From DLKC01 sp002478885 (lineage in GTDB: Bacteria; Bacteroidota; Bacteroidia; Chitinophagales; Chitinophagaceae): 64,000 bases of DNA. The stretch covers positions 1-64,000 of the forward strand of contig JAXLUI010000001.1 in the NCBI GenBank assembly GCA_046329585.1, given 5' to 3'. Positions 17,593 through 26,527 of this stretch are shown piece by piece. Numbering within the stretch: position 1 is the stretch's first letter; each line of letters opens with the position of its first letter. The position numbers were made by a program, and so were the translations under genes. A model generated the notes under the pieces. The model was not told where the DNA came from. It saw only the letters and a list, made by a program, of their open reading frames with translations, and did no database searches.

Positions 17593-17609
17593 TTTTTTTT
17601 TGTTGCCAT
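17593..17609 (-). other. A9 homopolymer separating the start codon from the recombinase frame
   Basis: On the minus strand ATG GCA AC is followed by nine A. In frame zero translation stops after ten codons. One extra A would join this ATG to the full recombinase frame, giving MATKKKSPEALRYNKYL as its first residues. Runs of nine A are known sites of transcriptional slippage in insertion sequences. A sequencing error or decay are the alternatives. Confidence 0.65.
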
Positions 17610-17698
17610 ATTTTAATTATTTGTTGAAATCTAAATGTACGGTTAGTCCCGGAAGGCTACCGTAGGTTTAGTTCAACTGCGGGTTTTTTCTTTTTGGT

Positions 17699-17749
17699 CC
17701 CGGCAGTTGCTCGTTGTTGGAACTCCTGTTGCGTCGTACACCTGTGCTG
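17699..17749 (+). repeat. Dispersed intergenic repeat, copy 4
   Basis: CCCGGCA (17699-17705), 23 variable bases, then TTGCGTCGTACACCT at 17729-17743 followed by GTGCTG. Two core positions differ from the consensus. The rest of 17678-17949 has no gene. Confidence 0.75.
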
Positions 17750-17949
17750 CACCGCATCTGGCTGCATCCGTTTGGACTGCCGGTGCATGCCTTCATCAGC
17801 CAGCGGGTGTAAGCGGGCTCATCTTACAGGCGCTTTAGGGCTATCAGGTCACCGGTTATTTATCGGGCAACCGGCGCTATTGTGCGCTTTAACTACGGAG
17901 TATCTACCAGGTATCCCCTAAGTATCTACCAGCCAGGGTACAGGGTTTG

Positions 17950-19146
17950 TCACACATAACTCAGCCACCATTGCCGGTGGGTTGAGCGGTATTTATTAAA
18001 CCATTTACAAGGCCAGTACAGCACAACGATCACGAAGAGCCAGACCGCATAAACTACCCAAAGGTCGTAGCCATAATGCATTGGCCGGAACAAAAAAGGA
18101 AGCTGCGGGTCAACGATCTCGTTTGCGCCGTGACCGGTTGCAAAAAAGAGGACAACGGCAACGAGGTGCATCAGGTAAAAATGCATCACATAATACAGGA
18201 AGGGAACACGGCCATAGATGATCAGTATGCCGGTAAACTTATTCTGAACTTTCTCGATGGCGGCAAGCACCAACAGTGATATGCCCAGGGTCATGCAGAG
18301 GTATAGCAGCGACACCGGGTACTTGGTTACATTGATAAAAGAGAAAAAGGTATAAAGCCCGTCTTTTTGCACAGACCAGGGCTTTGGATCGCCGTAAATA
18401 TTTAAATACCTGAGCACCACAAACAGGGCAATAAGTGAAAGGCCCAACTTAGCCAGCACCTTTCGTCTTTCTGACTGCCCATAAGACGGCAGGAAGAAAC
18501 GCCCCATGGAATATCCCAGCAGCATAACACCCGTCCACGGCAATATGGCGTACACATCAAGAAAGCCCCGATTTTCACCAATCGGCAGGAAAGTGAAGGA
18601 AGCTTTAAACAGTATCGTCCACAAAACACCTGCTGTTCCCTGTTGGGGTACCTGTATAAAATCGAGGACATTATGGCCAAAGAAAAGTATCAGTCCTGTG
18701 ATAAATATAACTGTGCCTGAGGATCTTACCAGCAAGCCGAGTATAACCATGCTCCAGCCGATAGCCCAGATAACCTGCATAATAAAAACATTGTACAAGG
18801 GGTTAAAAGTCCAGCCGAGCGTTATCACAAGGAACTCAACAACTACCAGCCACAAGCCCCTCTTTATTAAAAATATGCTCTGTTCACTTTTTGTACGTTT
18901 CTGCCCGGCGAGAAAAGCAGATGTGCCGGATAACAGAAGAAATACAGGCGCACAGAAATGGGTGATGATTCTCGTGAAGAAGAGCAAAGGCGTTGTTGTA
19001 GCAAGATTGGTCGGATCATCGTCAAACGCGTGAATATGAAAAAAGTCGCGTGCATGGTCCAATGCCATAATCAACATAACTGCACCACGGAGAATATCTA
19101 TCGACTGAATTCTTGAAGTGGGCCGGGCGGGGGAGGGATTACTCAT
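17950..19146 (-). CDS. DUF1624 multi-spanning membrane protein (HGSNAT-like acyltransferase family)
   Basis: A 398-residue integral membrane protein with about ten hydrophobic segments. The start SIDILRGAVMLIMALDHARDFF carries the Arg-Gly and Asp-His pair typical of DUF1624 and heparan-alpha-glucosaminide acetyltransferase-like proteins. Members are thought to pass acyl groups across the membrane to sugars; the acceptor here is unknown. ATG 19146 is chosen because the family block begins soon after it; upstream sequence to 19233 has no family similarity. It is not in an operon; the secreted-protein gene upstream is divergent. Confidence 0.8.
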   Translation of the reverse strand: MSNPSPARPTSRIQSIDILRGAVMLIMALDHARDFFHIHAFDDDPTNLATTTPLLFFTRIITHFCAPVFLLLSGTSAFLAGQKRTKSEQSIFLIKRGLWLVVVEFLVITLGWTFNPLYNVFIMQVIWAIGWSMVILGLLVRSSGTVIFITGLILFFGHNVLDFIQVPQQGTAGVLWTILFKASFTFLPIGENRGFLDVYAILPWTGVMLLGYSMGRFFLPSYGQSERRKVLAKLGLSLIALFVVLRYLNIYGDPKPWSVQKDGLYTFFSFINVTKYPVSLLYLCMTLGISLLVLAAIEKVQNKFTGILIIYGRVPFLYYVMHFYLMHLVAVVLFFATGHGANEIVDPQLPFLFRPMHYGYDLWVVYAVWLFVIVVLYWPCKWFNKYRSTHRQWWLSYV

Positions 19147-19367
19147 ATAAATCTGATTGAACCCCAAGATAACACTATTCAAAGAGCTGCAAAATACCTG
19201 ACAAAGATTACTTAAGGGATGCAGGTTCATCATAGAAACCTGCGTCGGCTGCTGTTATTGATGCACCCCGGTATAAACGCACTTGTTTATTTGGAAATGA
19301 TAGCCTACTTTGGGACTCTACCTGCAATAGAAACCGAAACATTTTTTTACTCCAAACAACAAACAAC

Positions 19368-21869
19368 ATGAGATCATCCACTCAAATGACCGGCATGCTA
19401 TTGAAGATGCTGGTGTTAATCGTTTCAACGTTTTTTGCTCAAACCACTTTTTCGCAGGGCCTTCTTTATTCGGGTTTTGAAAACGCGGTTCCACCGGCAC
19501 CACCTCCGGGCTGGGCAGTGTCACATACCGGTAACGCCAACTGGCAAAGCCTGAAGAACTTTATGGGTTCCGGTAACGCATTGAAAGGACAAAAATGCAT
19601 GTACCTGGCCAACAGTTCTTACCGTGATCAAAGTGATGCCTGGCTGTACACACCAAAAATGCATTTTGAATCAGGCAAAAAATACAGCATCGCTTTTTAC
19701 TACAAGAACCAGGTAAATGGCTCCAACACCATGGAGGTCAGCCTCGGGAACGATACACTGCCCGCTGCTCAAACCGAAGTGATCTGGAACAATAAATTTG
19801 GTAATATCTTTTACGAAGAAGCCCAGATCAACTACACCGCAACAACTACTGGTGACAAGGTATTGGCAATTCATTGCATCACGCCTAAAACTTCTGTTTA
19901 TATCTATATCGACGAATTGACGATCAAAGCTGTCAGTTGTTTTGAGCCGCTTAACGTCAACTTCAATAATATCACAACAAACTCAGTAGATTTTTCCTGG
20001 GATGCAGTTGAGGGCACATCCGGTTATGTATACGGCGTGAGCGACACACTTACTCCGCCTAAAAGAGTGCAGCAGACCGCCAATGTTAAAACAACTATTA
20101 CCGGCCTGAAGCCGGCAAAACGATATTATTTATATCTTAAGTCAGCCTGTTCTGAAACAGATGGTTCTGATTGGGCAGTCAAAGAATTTTACACTTCCTA
20201 CGACGCGTCGGCTATTGAAACAATCAACTGCGGACAGGCGGTCTCCAATGGGTTCTTTAAAGCAACCCAGGGATTGTATTCAGATTCTTATTGTGGCAGC
20301 ATTTATACCGGGAGAGAATTCTTTCACCGGTTCACGGCATTAACCTCGGGTTACTATAACCTTGATGTGTTTAGTGTAAACACCGGCCAGACAATGAAAT
20401 TCATGTATAAAGAAGGTTCTGATGCAAGCCCTTATGGCTGGACTTGCATTCTCCAGGGCGTTGGCGACTTTGGCGATAAGGCACGGTTCGGTCCGCTTGA
20501 AGCAGGTAAAGAATACGTGATCATGGAAAAAGCACTCGCTTCCCCTGGCTTCCCCAGTTCCTATTCCTTTGGTGTAGAGTGTTATTCAAAACCACCCGCC
20601 AACGACAGCTGCCAGAATGCCAAACTGTATGTGCCTTCGGCTTATAACGACACAGCAAAAGGAGATTACCTTAATACCATCGGCGCAACGGGCAGTTACG
20701 ACTTACCTGTTAACTACAATGAATGTGGTTTGGGGAATGTATCGGATGATGAAGTCTGGGTGAAATTCACCGCCAATTCCGACCAGCAGCTATTCCGCAT
20801 CAACAATATCAGTTATAACAATTTTTACTTGCCTGCCAGCACGCCCGGATTTTATTTCAACATATTCAGCAATCCTTGCGACCTCAGGAGCCTCGTCGAT
20901 TGCGGCTATATCGATGCTTTGCCCAAAACGACCAAAGAGTTCTACTCTTACAAGCTCAAAAAGGGCCGCACTTACTACGCACGTATTTTTACAGCAGACC
21001 TGTACACTTATGTGAAATTCAGGATGAGCATTATGCCGCTTGATATTTCAAAGGGTGTCGCCAATTCATGCACTCCGTTTTATCCTTATGTGATCGATCC
21101 GTACACCGACAGGAACAATACGGATGAGTGGGTGCCGCTTACAGACAATGCCTACAAGCTCATCAGTTTTGTCAATGCCAATGGCAATACACTGGATGCA
21201 ATCAATGGCGGGTTCTACCTCAACGATGGTGCACTCAGGCAGGATGCCAAAGGCGTATATTATCTCGACAGAAACGTGACCATTACTCCTGCAACACAAC
21301 CAACCACGCCGGTGCGTGTACGCATACTGATCAGTAATGACGAATTGAATAAACTCATCAACCAGCCGGGTTCCGGCGTAAGCTCCATCAAGGATATCAG
21401 GGTTACACAAAATAACGACAACTGCGCATCCGCTTTTAGCAGCGCTTACAGGGATTTTATCACTCCATCCGTTGCAAGGGATTTTGATGAACATTATAAA
21501 ATGATAGAGTTCGAAGCAAGCAGCCTTGGCTCTTACTACCTCCATGGTGGCAACCAACCATTAACCGCGTCAACCGCAGTGTACGCAAGCACCGGCAGCG
21601 ATGTTAAATCAGATGCAGCAACGAGATTGGTTGTTTATCCCAATCCTGCCAAAAGCAAATTCACTATTTCGTTTAACGCTGCAAAAGCTGCACAATGCCA
21701 CATCAGTGTTACCAATATGCAGGGTAAGCAACTGAAGGCTTTAACAATAAATTCTTTTGAAGGCGCAAACCAGGTAGCCGTGGATGCATCGTCACTGCCG
21801 GCAGGCATGTATATCATTAAACTGGAACGACAAGGCAATGTTGAGTATGCCAAAGTAATGAAGCAATAA
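19368..21869 (+). CDS. Secreted multi-domain protein with choice-of-anchor J-like and FnIII domains, T9SS tail
   Basis: An 833-residue exported protein. The signal peptide (about 1-29) ends at TFSQ. The N-terminal domain (about 33-185; GFENAVPPAPPPGW, GSGNALKGQKCMYL, DAWLYTPKM) is of the cleaved-adhesin/choice-of-anchor J type. A fibronectin type III domain follows at about 190-270 (NSVDFSWDAVEGTSGYVY, GLKPAKRYYLYLKSAC). The central 290-720 region is unrecognised and beta-rich. The end (VVYPNPAKSKFTISF ... GMYIIKLERQG) is a Por sorting domain for T9SS export. It is probably a surface adhesin or scaffold; no catalytic motif was seen. Confidence 0.82.
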   Translation: MRSSTQMTGMLLKMLVLIVSTFFAQTTFSQGLLYSGFENAVPPAPPPGWAVSHTGNANWQSLKNFMGSGNALKGQKCMYLANSSYRDQSDAWLYTPKMHFESGKKYSIAFYYKNQVNGSNTMEVSLGNDTLPAAQTEVIWNNKFGNIFYEEAQINYTATTTGDKVLAIHCITPKTSVYIYIDELTIKAVSCFEPLNVNFNNITTNSVDFSWDAVEGTSGYVYGVSDTLTPPKRVQQTANVKTTITGLKPAKRYYLYLKSACSETDGSDWAVKEFYTSYDASAIETINCGQAVSNGFFKATQGLYSDSYCGSIYTGREFFHRFTALTSGYYNLDVFSVNTGQTMKFMYKEGSDASPYGWTCILQGVGDFGDKARFGPLEAGKEYVIMEKALASPGFPSSYSFGVECYSKPPANDSCQNAKLYVPSAYNDTAKGDYLNTIGATGSYDLPVNYNECGLGNVSDDEVWVKFTANSDQQLFRINNISYNNFYLPASTPGFYFNIFSNPCDLRSLVDCGYIDALPKTTKEFYSYKLKKGRTYYARIFTADLYTYVKFRMSIMPLDISKGVANSCTPFYPYVIDPYTDRNNTDEWVPLTDNAYKLISFVNANGNTLDAINGGFYLNDGALRQDAKGVYYLDRNVTITPATQPTTPVRVRILISNDELNKLINQPGSGVSSIKDIRVTQNNDNCASAFSSAYRDFITPSVARDFDEHYKMIEFEASSLGSYYLHGGNQPLTASTAVYASTGSDVKSDAATRLVVYPNPAKSKFTISFNAAKAAQCHISVTNMQGKQLKALTINSFEGANQVAVDASSLPAGMYIIKLERQGNVEYAKVMKQ

Positions 21870-21889
21870 TTCCATAGCACTGCATTAAA

Positions 21890-21917
21890 AAGTCCCGTTA
21901 ATAGCGGGGCTTTTTTT
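21890..21917 (+). terminator. Rho-independent terminator after the secreted adhesin-like gene
   Basis: The stem AAGTCCCG / CGGGGCTT (one G-T pair, 7-nt loop) is followed by a T run. Confidence 0.8.
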
Positions 21918-21926
21918 ATTTTGATT

Positions 21927-21976
21927 ACCAGCTTTTGCAACACTGCCCATCTTCGTTGCGTCGCACACTTCGGCTG
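21927..21976 (+). repeat. Dispersed intergenic repeat, copy 5
   Basis: ACCAGCT, 22 variable bases, then TTGCGTCGCACACTT at 21956-21970. It directly follows a terminator. The remaining bases up to the hydroxylase gene at 22268 show no gene. Confidence 0.8.
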
Positions 21977-22267
21977 CTACATACAGCCTGGCAAGCCGCG
22001 AGTAAATAACATCTTATCGCAGTGAGGCTGATTATGGCCTTTATGTGTTTTGCTGATTTGTCCACCCATTGTACAAGTGTGCAATGCCAAATAAGCCGGC
22101 ACTAAAACGCAGGAACTGGTGCGCTGAAAACATTTGCCCGGTCCAAAAAATATCAGCACTGAAATTTCCACACAAACGTTTTCGTAACGCAGGCGGGAAT
22201 TTTTTTACACAGTTTTACTATTTTGCAAGAAGGCAGCCAGCATTCATTAACGATTAAAACTTTGCCC

Positions 22268-23254
22268 ATGGACTTCTTTAAAGATCTGCTCAACGAGATA
22301 ACCGGCTTTTTCAGTATCGGGCCCATCATCGATGTGGTTAACAGCGGCGACTATAGCAAACTGCTGACCTTTGATGGCGTACTGCAATTGTTGTCGCCCG
22401 TTATTCCATTGGTTTTGCTTATTGAAATCGGCAGGGCTGTACTTTACAAGCGTTTTAAAATTGACGATTATAAAATTCCCTTTTTTATTTACGTCTTTAA
22501 CCGGGTTGTGTCGAGGTTTATTTCGATTGCCGCTGTGGCATTCTGCATTGCGCTGTTTGAAAAATACGCGCCCTTTAAAACAAGTTTTACCTGGTACTGG
22601 TTTGTGTATGGCTATATTGTTTGGGAGTTTGCACATTTTGTTTATCACTATCTCGGGCACAAGGTCAGGTTGTTCTGGTGCCTGCATTCAACACACCATG
22701 CGCCGGAGCAAATGAATCTTTCTGTTACCTATGCGCATTTTTTCCTGGAGGCACCTTACGCGGACGTAATCCGTACGTCGATCTGTATTATTGCCGGCGT
22801 AAATGTACCGCTGTTATTCTTTATCATGTTTGTTGATGGTTTTTGGGGATCGTTTATTCATGTAGGTGAAAACATTATTAAAGATGGCCGCCTAGGCTTT
22901 TTAAACAAGGTTGTTTTAACACCATCGCATCACCGCGTACATCATGCAAGAAACCCGTTGTATATGGATACGAATTTTTGTAACCTGCTCAATATCTGGG
23001 ACCGGGTGTTTGGCACTTTCCAGTATGAGGAACATCATACGCCCGTTGAATATGGTATAACAAGGAAGATCAATGCAAAAAATTTCTGGGATGTTTATTT
23101 CGGCGAATTCTATTACCTGTTCCTCGATATAAAAAATGCGCCGGGCATCGGCAACAAGCTAATGTATATTGTTATGCCACCGGGCTGGAACCATACCGGC
23201 GATCATAAAACGGCGAGTGTGATAAAGCGACAGATGTCGAAAGAACGTGCGTAA
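22268..23254 (+). CDS. Fatty acid hydroxylase / sterol desaturase superfamily protein
   Basis: A 328-residue di-iron membrane enzyme with about four or five hydrophobic segments. All histidine boxes of the family are visible: HFVYH, HSTHH, a middle H in HVGEN, and HHRVHH, with a further HH in EEHHTP. The layout resembles alkylglycerol monooxygenase-like and C-5 sterol desaturase-like members, which hydroxylate or desaturate lipid chains with oxygen. The lipid substrate is not determined. ATG 22268 is chosen since the earlier ATG 22223 adds only a polar, family-unlike stretch. The gene converges on the DUF4421 gene, with 27 bases between. Confidence 0.87.
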   Translation: MDFFKDLLNEITGFFSIGPIIDVVNSGDYSKLLTFDGVLQLLSPVIPLVLLIEIGRAVLYKRFKIDDYKIPFFIYVFNRVVSRFISIAAVAFCIALFEKYAPFKTSFTWYWFVYGYIVWEFAHFVYHYLGHKVRLFWCLHSTHHAPEQMNLSVTYAHFFLEAPYADVIRTSICIIAGVNVPLLFFIMFVDGFWGSFIHVGENIIKDGRLGFLNKVVLTPSHHRVHHARNPLYMDTNFCNLLNIWDRVFGTFQYEEHHTPVEYGITRKINAKNFWDVYFGEFYYLFLDIKNAPGIGNKLMYIVMPPGWNHTGDHKTASVIKRQMSKERA

Positions 23255-23281
23255 AATGTCCCTGTTTTATTGTTAGCGGTG

Positions 23282-24298
23282 TCAATGTTTTTTAAGCCGG
23301 ATCTTTTTGGCGAGTATAATACGGTAATTGCCGGTGCTTAACGAATAGCGGAAGGGAGAGGAGTCGGGATTTACCCATAGTGTATTGGCTGCTATATTTG
23401 CCGTTACGCACCAGGTATTGCTGTTATAACCAATCGCACCTTTATAAATGATTGATGGGTTCAGCGAAAATCGATCTTTCCCGGGGCTGGAACCACTTTG
23501 CGAAGAGAATAAAAAATTAGCACTGCCAATAAGTGACCCGGTAACAAAAAAATGCTTTTTGATCACCAACGTATAAGCATACCCGACGCCCGGACCGAAA
23601 CTAAAAAAATTCACTTTGTCTATGCTATAGCCTGGCGTGCCATCGCTGCCTGCTTCTTTTGTAATAAGTGCACTGTCAGCTGTTATTCGTTCGCTGTAAG
23701 CATGCCCCCCGAATAAAAAAGTACCTGCAGATTTCTTTTGCCATTCATTTTGTATCATCGCCGCGTTGTATGAAAATCTTTCGTGGTTGAGCACCCTGAA
23801 AACTGCAGCACCGATAAAACGCTGCCTTATATCAGGGCGGTAATAGTAACCTTCAACCCCCGGCTGCGATGTACTACTTGAATAAAGGCCAAGCCCGTGG
23901 TGAGATTCGGCAAGCAGGTCAATCGACCATTTCGCCGGATACAGGTGCAATTGAAGGTCTATGCTTCGCGTATTGCCTTTTTCTTCGTCATGATTTAAAA
24001 AGTCAAAACCATATGCAAGGTTCAGTGATAAATTCCTGTAAGTAGCACCCACACCCATCGTGAGTTTTGTGTTCGGCCTGTATGTTGATGCTGATGTGCC
24101 ATCTGAAGCCGGCACATGGAACGAAGTGTATTTTTTTGAAAAGTAAAACCGGCCTGTGACAGTGCCGGGAAAGGTTACAAAATAGCTGCTGTCGTGCCTT
24201 ACTTCCTTTTGCGCATATACTGCACCCGAAAACATGCAACATGTGCATGCGGCCATACAGGTCAAAACAGCAGTAACAATACTGTAGCGTTTAGTCAT
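23282..24298 (-). CDS. DUF4421 outer-membrane protein
   Basis: A 338-residue exported protein with a signal peptide (about 1-29, ending VYAQ). Alternating hydrophobic strands rich in Tyr, Phe and Gly (YRPNTKLTMGVGATYRNLSLNLAYGF) are characteristic of the DUF4421 beta-barrel family, which is confined to Bacteroidota. Its function is unknown; it is probably an outer-membrane barrel. It ends with a basic tail rather than a terminal aromatic. It has its own upstream region; the 24299-24636 stretch behind its start has no recognisable gene. Confidence 0.75.
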   Translation of the reverse strand: MTKRYSIVTAVLTCMAACTCCMFSGAVYAQKEVRHDSSYFVTFPGTVTGRFYFSKKYTSFHVPASDGTSASTYRPNTKLTMGVGATYRNLSLNLAYGFDFLNHDEEKGNTRSIDLQLHLYPAKWSIDLLAESHHGLGLYSSSTSQPGVEGYYYRPDIRQRFIGAAVFRVLNHERFSYNAAMIQNEWQKKSAGTFLFGGHAYSERITADSALITKEAGSDGTPGYSIDKVNFFSFGPGVGYAYTLVIKKHFFVTGSLIGSANFLFSSQSGSSPGKDRFSLNPSIIYKGAIGYNSNTWCVTANIAANTLWVNPDSSPFRYSLSTGNYRIILAKKIRLKKH

Positions 24299-24636
24299 AA
24301 TTGTGTTTATCGTCCAACGGCTAATGTGCTGCGGGAAGCGCCATATATTTAAATTCCATCAACAAGATAGATTAAACAAATAACCCGGGCAAACCGACAA
24401 TCGAAAATGTAACACGCAGCCATCTGGCAAATTCCTTCTAACCGGAGGTATTTGCTAAAATGGTGCCAAGGCAGGCACTGCGCGATTACCCGTACAAATA
24501 TGCACAAATATTATTAACGATATGGCTGTTAGTCGGAGGGCATACTTCTATGGGCTGCCTGGCATATAAAAAACAACTTGCCATTCCCCGATCAGTTTGG
24601 AAAATGGCAAGCAGACATACTGAAAACAGCAGGAAA
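24299..24636. other. Gene-free region between two minus-strand genes
   Basis: It carries the upstream region of the DUF4421 gene. A short plus-strand reading frame from 24460 runs into the antisense of the next gene and shows no family motif. No RNA structure was recognised. Confidence 0.45.
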
Positions 24637-25260
24637 TTATTCCAGCGTTACATTATCGAGGTAGCCGGCCCCTGTTTCATTATTGAACTTACCACGTATC
24701 AATAATTTGTTTACGTTAAGCAGCATATGCTTTATCTGCGACCTTGTGGCCGGAGTGCCATCCGTTGTTTCATTCCTCCAGCCGCCTCTTTCGCTCAGGC
24801 TGATTGTATAAGTGGTCCACTGCTGATCGGTTGGGTTATTGACAAAATTATACACCAGTTTGTGGTTATATCCTTCCATTATAACCGCAGGCTCATTAAT
24901 ATCCCCGGATGATTTTGCTAGCAGGTCAAATAGTAGCAAACGGCCATAGCTTTTGTTTTGATTAAGTGCTTTGATCACACTTGCCGGAGCTTTAAAATAC
25001 CATGAGCCGGAAGCCTTTTTTGCAAGGCCGGAAACGCAGGGGGCGGTATTGCCGGTGTCGGCGTTGTATTTAAAATTCGCCGGTCCTTCCACATCCCAGC
25101 CCTTGCTTCCCTTACTAAAGTCGAAGGTATAGTATGCAGCCCCCCCGGTGCCATCGCTCTGGTTGCCTGCTGTGCACGGATCGGAAAGCATTGGTTCGGT
25201 TTCTTTACGACATGCAGCTAAAGAAAATAAGACGCAGCTGAGAAAGGTAGTTGTTTTCAT
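24637..25260 (-). CDS. Lipoprotein with laminin-B-like beta-sandwich
   Basis: A 207-residue lipoprotein. The signal (MKTTTFLSCVLFSLAACRKE) contains a lipobox ending in AAC, so the mature protein starts at a lipidated Cys. The body has the pattern of laminin-IV/B-like domains: TFDFSKGSKGWDVEG, GSWYFKAP, YGRLLLFDLLA, QWTTYTISL and a closing YLDNVTLE. Such modules bind carbohydrate or protein partners. ATG 25260 is chosen because it opens the signal peptide. It probably stands alone, since the upstream gap contains a dispersed repeat. Confidence 0.72.
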   Translation of the reverse strand: MKTTTFLSCVLFSLAACRKETEPMLSDPCTAGNQSDGTGGAAYYTFDFSKGSKGWDVEGPANFKYNADTGNTAPCVSGLAKKASGSWYFKAPASVIKALNQNKSYGRLLLFDLLAKSSGDINEPAVIMEGYNHKLVYNFVNNPTDQQWTTYTISLSERGGWRNETTDGTPATRSQIKHMLLNVNKLLIRGKFNNETGAGYLDNVTLE

Positions 25261-25515
25261 AACTTGATGTTTTGGGTATTGATTAAGTATATATCTGTTT
25301 ACTATCCGGCGCCGGACAGGCACCGGTAATATTTTATGTTGCTAATTTCACGCAAATAATATCCTGTATCAACTACATATTCATGTAGAGAAACCCTTGC
25401 TGTGGTTGATCTCTGGCCAATTACTGGCAAAAAGGTGAATGTGGTGGGTAGCACCGGTCATATTGTATAAGTGCTTTTATACCATACCGGTTTTAACAGA
25501 AAGGCAAGGGGGGGT

Positions 25516-25565
25516 GCCGGCTTTTGTTCTTTGTGCAGCCGCTGTTGCGTCGCACACCTGTGCTT
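25516..25565 (+). repeat. Dispersed intergenic repeat, copy 6
   Basis: GCCGGCT, 22 variable bases, then TTGCGTCGCACACCT at 25545-25559 followed by GTGCTT. It lies 70 bases past the end of the minus-strand DUF4846 gene. The rest of 25261-25634 has no gene. Confidence 0.8.
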
Positions 25566-25634
25566 CCGGGACTATGTGGCGGCAACATTTAACCATGTAC
25601 GGAAAGGCAGCAGAGGATAACTATGCAGCCATGC

Positions 25635-26459
25635 TTACCAGTAACGTCTTAATTGATTGCTATAAAACAACCACTCGGGTGTGGGGATCTGTTCATCGTT
25701 GTTCAGTTCGTACCAGGGGCTCACTGCATTGTTATTAGTATTGATCACAATATGCATATCCTGTGCCGGCATGTAGCCTTGTGCGAGCAAATAGATTTTC
25801 CCGCCGGTCTTTTCATTCAATGCCATATCCACCACAATCATTGCGTGCCCGGGCGACCCGGCTTTCACCAAAACATCACCTGGCTTCATGTTGTTCAGCG
25901 GCACTGGTTTTGTCATTGTAGCCACCGTATAAGTGCCGCACCAGGCATCAACCATTTCCATAAATCCAAGCAGGCAATCATGGCTATGGCACCCGCCATG
26001 AGATCGGGCGTAGTCTTCGAAGTGGAAGGTTTTGGCACCGCTGCCTGGGAAGGAGATGTTGCCGTATTGCCTGGCTGCAAAAAAATATTCGGCACGCAAC
26101 CGCATAATAGCGTCGGCACACTGTTGAAGGTCTTTGTTGCCGGTAGAAATATCCAGTACTGCATAATGCAGGTCCTGCTGTAGTTTAGGCTGACCATTGT
26201 ACAGGTAAACCGTATTATTTTTCCTAAGCCGGATACTGCGCAGGAAACCACCGAAAGAGCCGGAGTCAACCGGAATACGCTTATATCCTGGTGGTAAGGG
26301 GATCGAACCGATATCGTTCAAATCCTGCTGCGTTGCCTTTTTGGACTCTGCGGCTTGTGTACCGAAATCGCCGGTGCTTCCTGATGCGTATTGAAAGGCC
26401 ACTATAAGTACCAGTGTTACCAGCAGCAGTATCGTTAGCAGAAGGGCTGATCGTTTCAT
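25635..26459 (-). CDS. DUF4846 exported protein
   Basis: A 274-residue protein with an N-terminal hydrophobic export or anchor segment (about 4-24). The body matches DUF4846: PLPPGYKRIPVDSGSFGGFLR, the Cys/His-containing ARSHGGCHSHDCL, then KPGDVLVKAGSPGHAMIVVDMA and LLAQGYMPAQDMHI. The PGHAMIVVD block resembles the His-strand of NlpC/P60-like papain folds, so a peptidase-like fold is possible, but that is inference. ATG 26459 is preferred to the listed upstream Met because it opens the hydrophobic segment. It is divergent from the metal-receptor-like gene, with 68 bases between the starts. Confidence 0.75.
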   Translation of the reverse strand: MKRSALLLTILLLVTLVLIVAFQYASGSTGDFGTQAAESKKATQQDLNDIGSIPLPPGYKRIPVDSGSFGGFLRSIRLRKNNTVYLYNGQPKLQQDLHYAVLDISTGNKDLQQCADAIMRLRAEYFFAARQYGNISFPGSGAKTFHFEDYARSHGGCHSHDCLLGFMEMVDAWCGTYTVATMTKPVPLNNMKPGDVLVKAGSPGHAMIVVDMALNEKTGGKIYLLAQGYMPAQDMHIVINTNNNAVSPWYELNNDEQIPTPEWLFYSNQLRRYW

Positions 26460-26527
26460 GGCAAGGTTTCGGGTTGAGATGCGTTCATTTAGCATTTCCA
26501 TAAAATTTGCGGTCTTAACTTTAAACC

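Larger units (their letters stand above)
15403..17664 (-). mobile_element. IS91-like element with recombinase and HUH transposase genes (ends approximate)
   Basis: A minus-strand unit of an overlapping tyrosine recombinase gene and an IS91-type transposase gene. The inner limits are secure (15578-17609) but the outer ends are not. GAAC at 15399-15402 adjoins the transposase-downstream side, as expected for the ori end of an IS91 element next to its GAAC/GTTC target. GGTTTNGTTCAAC occurs in opposite orientations at 15396-15408 and 17665-17677, with 12 of 13 bases equal, and may mark the edges. Codon use is not grossly different from that of the host genes. Confidence 0.6.

Noticed and set aside
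24460..24705. An 81-codon frame in the gap after the DUF4421 gene
   Set aside because: It runs antisense into the laminin-B-like lipoprotein gene and shows no conserved pattern or promoter.
25653..26183. A 176-codon open frame on the plus strand
   Set aside because: It is antisense to the DUF4846 gene, which has clear family motifs and a signal segment; the frame encodes Cys/His-rich low-quality sequence without a domain.
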